Shown in pieces: positions 5,441 to 6,317 of a stretch of 6,317 nt of DNA (its first letter is position 1; every line of letters begins with the position of its first letter). Location of the stretch: assembly GCA_023254015.1 (NCBI GenBank), contig JALQYS010000496.1, forward strand, positions 1 to 6,317, written 5' to 3'. The notes beneath the pieces are model-generated. The model saw only the letters and a program-made list of their open reading frames with translations, was not told the origin of the DNA and searched no databases. This DNA comes from Paracoccaceae bacterium. Its GTDB lineage: Bacteria; Pseudomonadota; Alphaproteobacteria; Rhodobacterales; Rhodobacteraceae. Position numbers and translations under genes: made by a program.

Positions 5441-6160
5441 TTACTTGATGGCGAGGATGTCGAAGTTGTGGACGTTAGCGACCACACCGTCGTCCCACCC
5501 GCCAGCGACCAACTCCGCTGCCCGTTCGTTCAGCAGCCCGGCGACTTGACCGGCAAAGTGTGCTTCACGGCCAGCATTGTTGGCGAAGATGTCGAAGATT
5601 GCGAAGGATGTTTCGTCAATCTGCATCGCCGCCCAGAACAATGTGCCGGGTTCGGTTTCTCCGACGATGGGACCAGCTGCGGTCAGCAAGGCTGCCAGTT
5701 CCGGCCCTTTGCCGGGTGCTGCTTCGAGCGTGATGTACGTGGCTGTCGTGGCCGAGTAGAGATCAACCGGTTCCTTCACCGACAAGACATCGGAATTGTT
5801 GATATTCGCGACAACACCATCGTCCCAGCCCCCGGCGACCAGCGCGTCGGCATTTTGGTTCAAAGCCGCGGCCACAGCGCCGGAGAAATGCGCATTGCGC
5901 GCTTTTTCATCCACGAAGATATCAAAGATCGCGAGCGTATCGTCGTCTTGTAAGGCAAACCAAAGCACGGTGCCTGGTTCGGTGTCCGCGACAATCGGGG
6001 CGGCTCCGGCCAGAAATTTGGCGAATGCTTCGGTCTGGCCTTCAGCAGCGGGCATGGCGATGTAGCTGGCAGTGTGATTTTCCATTGGGGTTTCCTGTGC
6101 GGCTGCAGATGTCGTGATCAAGGCCAAAGCGGCAAGTGTCTTGAGAATTTGGGCTTTCAT
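5441..6160 (-). CDS. Exported tandem ABM-like (dimeric alpha/beta-barrel) double-domain protein
   Basis: A 239-residue protein starting at the ATG at 6160, chosen because AGGAGG (6166-6171) lies 5 bases before it and the next residues form a Sec signal peptide: MKAQ, hydrophobic core ILKTLAALALITTSA, cleavage likely after AAA near residue 21. The frame is open further upstream to 6277, but without a better start. The mature protein holds two copies of one domain, about 31-129 and 141-239, with an exact period of 110 residues: AIFDIF at 77-82 and 187-192, EPGT at 61-64 and 170-173, LVAGGWDDGVVAN at 107-119 and 217-229, with AHF before the last helix in each. The fold is best explained as an antibiotic biosynthesis monooxygenase (ABM)-like ferredoxin barrel, normally a homodimer, here a covalent pseudo-dimer in the periplasm. 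Catalytic function is unknown; heme or small-molecule binding is possible. It seems monocistronic, with a palindromic operator candidate upstream. Confidence 0.78.
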   Translation of the reverse strand: MKAQILKTLAALALITTSAAAQETPMENHTASYIAMPAAEGQTEAFAKFLAGAAPIVADTEPGTVLWFALQDDDTLAIFDIFVDEKARNAHFSGAVAAALNQNADALVAGGWDDGVVANINNSDVLSVKEPVDLYSATTATYITLEAAPGKGPELAALLTAAGPIVGETEPGTLFWAAMQIDETSFAIFDIFANNAGREAHFAGQVAGLLNERAAELVAGGWDDGVVANVHNFDILAIK

Positions 6161-6165
6161 GGTCG

Positions 6166-6171
6166 CCTCCT
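6166..6171 (-). promoter_or_regulatory. Strong Shine-Dalgarno site that fixes the ABM-gene start
   Basis: AGGAGG on the minus strand is separated by five bases (CGACC) from the ATG at 6160. This, with the signal peptide right after it, makes 6160 the start rather than the upstream ATG at 6277, which has no comparable site and would bury the signal sequence 40 residues in. Confidence 0.8.
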
Positions 6172-6276
6172 GATCGGTAAGCGCGACGCCGACCACCTCC
6201 TGCCATTTCTGAGCTGATCCGGCCATTCTGCGCGCATGTGCGTGACGGAGGGTTTGGATATTGGAAAGAGACGGCA

Positions 6277-6296
6277 AAATGGACGTCCATTTGGAC
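6277..6296. promoter_or_regulatory. Overlapping palindromes upstream of the ABM gene, candidate operator
   Basis: AAATGGACGTCCATTT (6277-6292) is a perfect 16-bp palindrome. Its right half is reused in a second dyad, GTCCATTTGGAC (6285-6296), with 5-bp arms and a 2-bp centre. The site lies about 117 bp before the start codon. No clear -35/-10 pair is seen, so the promoter cannot be placed. A dimeric repressor or activator is the likely ligand, but its gene is not in the window. Confidence 0.45.
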
Positions 6297-6317
6297 GGCT
6301 CAAGGGGTGTTGGGGTT

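Noticed and set aside
5402..5953. Plus-strand 183-codon frame with repeated blocks opposite the ABM gene
   Set aside because: Its internal repeats simply mirror the duplicated domains of the minus-strand gene, which has the signal peptide and ribosome site.
6161..6277. N-terminal extension of the ABM protein to the ATG at 6277
   Set aside because: It would put a clear signal peptide 40 residues inside the protein, and the strong AGGAGG is placed for 6160.
1..6317. tRNA, rRNA, CRISPR array or riboswitch
   Set aside because: No cloverleaf, regularly spaced repeats or rRNA-like conserved segments were seen on either strand.

Overview
The window looks like accessory DNA, probably plasmid or genomic island, from a high-GC alphaproteobacterium, most likely Rhodobacterales (Paracoccus/Roseobacter type). 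The evidence is the GC-rich third codon positions, a protein with a rhizobial/rhodobacterial plasmid-type C-terminal HTH domain, a truncated IS903-group IS5 element of a type common in that order, and several gene remnants packed between intact genes. Everything here is from reading the sequence and from remembered families; no search was run.

Layout. The first 39 bases are the N-terminus of a serine recombinase on the minus strand, running off the left edge, preceded by a promoter and dyad repeats that could be its res/operator region. Bases 278-1513 (+) encode a 411-residue DNA-binding protein with a C-terminal winged HTH, apparently read from a leaderless transcript. Convergent to it lies a 3' fragment of an HD-type phosphohydrolase (about 1532-1685, minus).

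Bases 1708-4508 form the functional core: a TetR-family regulator and an isochorismatase-like cysteine hydrolase form a two-gene operon on the minus strand (overlapping GTGA), divergent from a large HpaB/4-hydroxybutyryl-CoA dehydratase-fold flavoprotein on the plus strand. Two 15-bp dyads exactly 30 bp apart sit between them and are the obvious candidates for the regulator's operators. The likely logic is that the regulator senses a small (perhaps aromatic or CoA-linked) compound and controls both its own operon and the flavoenzyme; the hydrolase would act on a C-N or ester bond before or after the flavoenzyme step. The substrate is unknown.

Bases 4531-5288 are a scar: a 32-codon fragment of an AAA+ ATPase gene (minus) abuts an IS5-family element that has lost its left end and the N-terminal part of its transposase, though it keeps the DDE residues and the right inverted repeat. 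Bases 5441-6160 (minus) encode an exported protein made of two tandem ABM-like (dimeric alpha/beta-barrel) domains repeated with a period of exactly 110 residues, with a strong Shine-Dalgarno site, a downstream hairpin and a pair of overlapping palindromes upstream.

The best candidate for something undescribed is the flavoprotein. It aligns closely with 4-hydroxybutyryl-CoA dehydratase along nearly its whole length but has lost two of the three [4Fe-4S] cysteine ligands and most of the catalytic residues, so it should do different chemistry.
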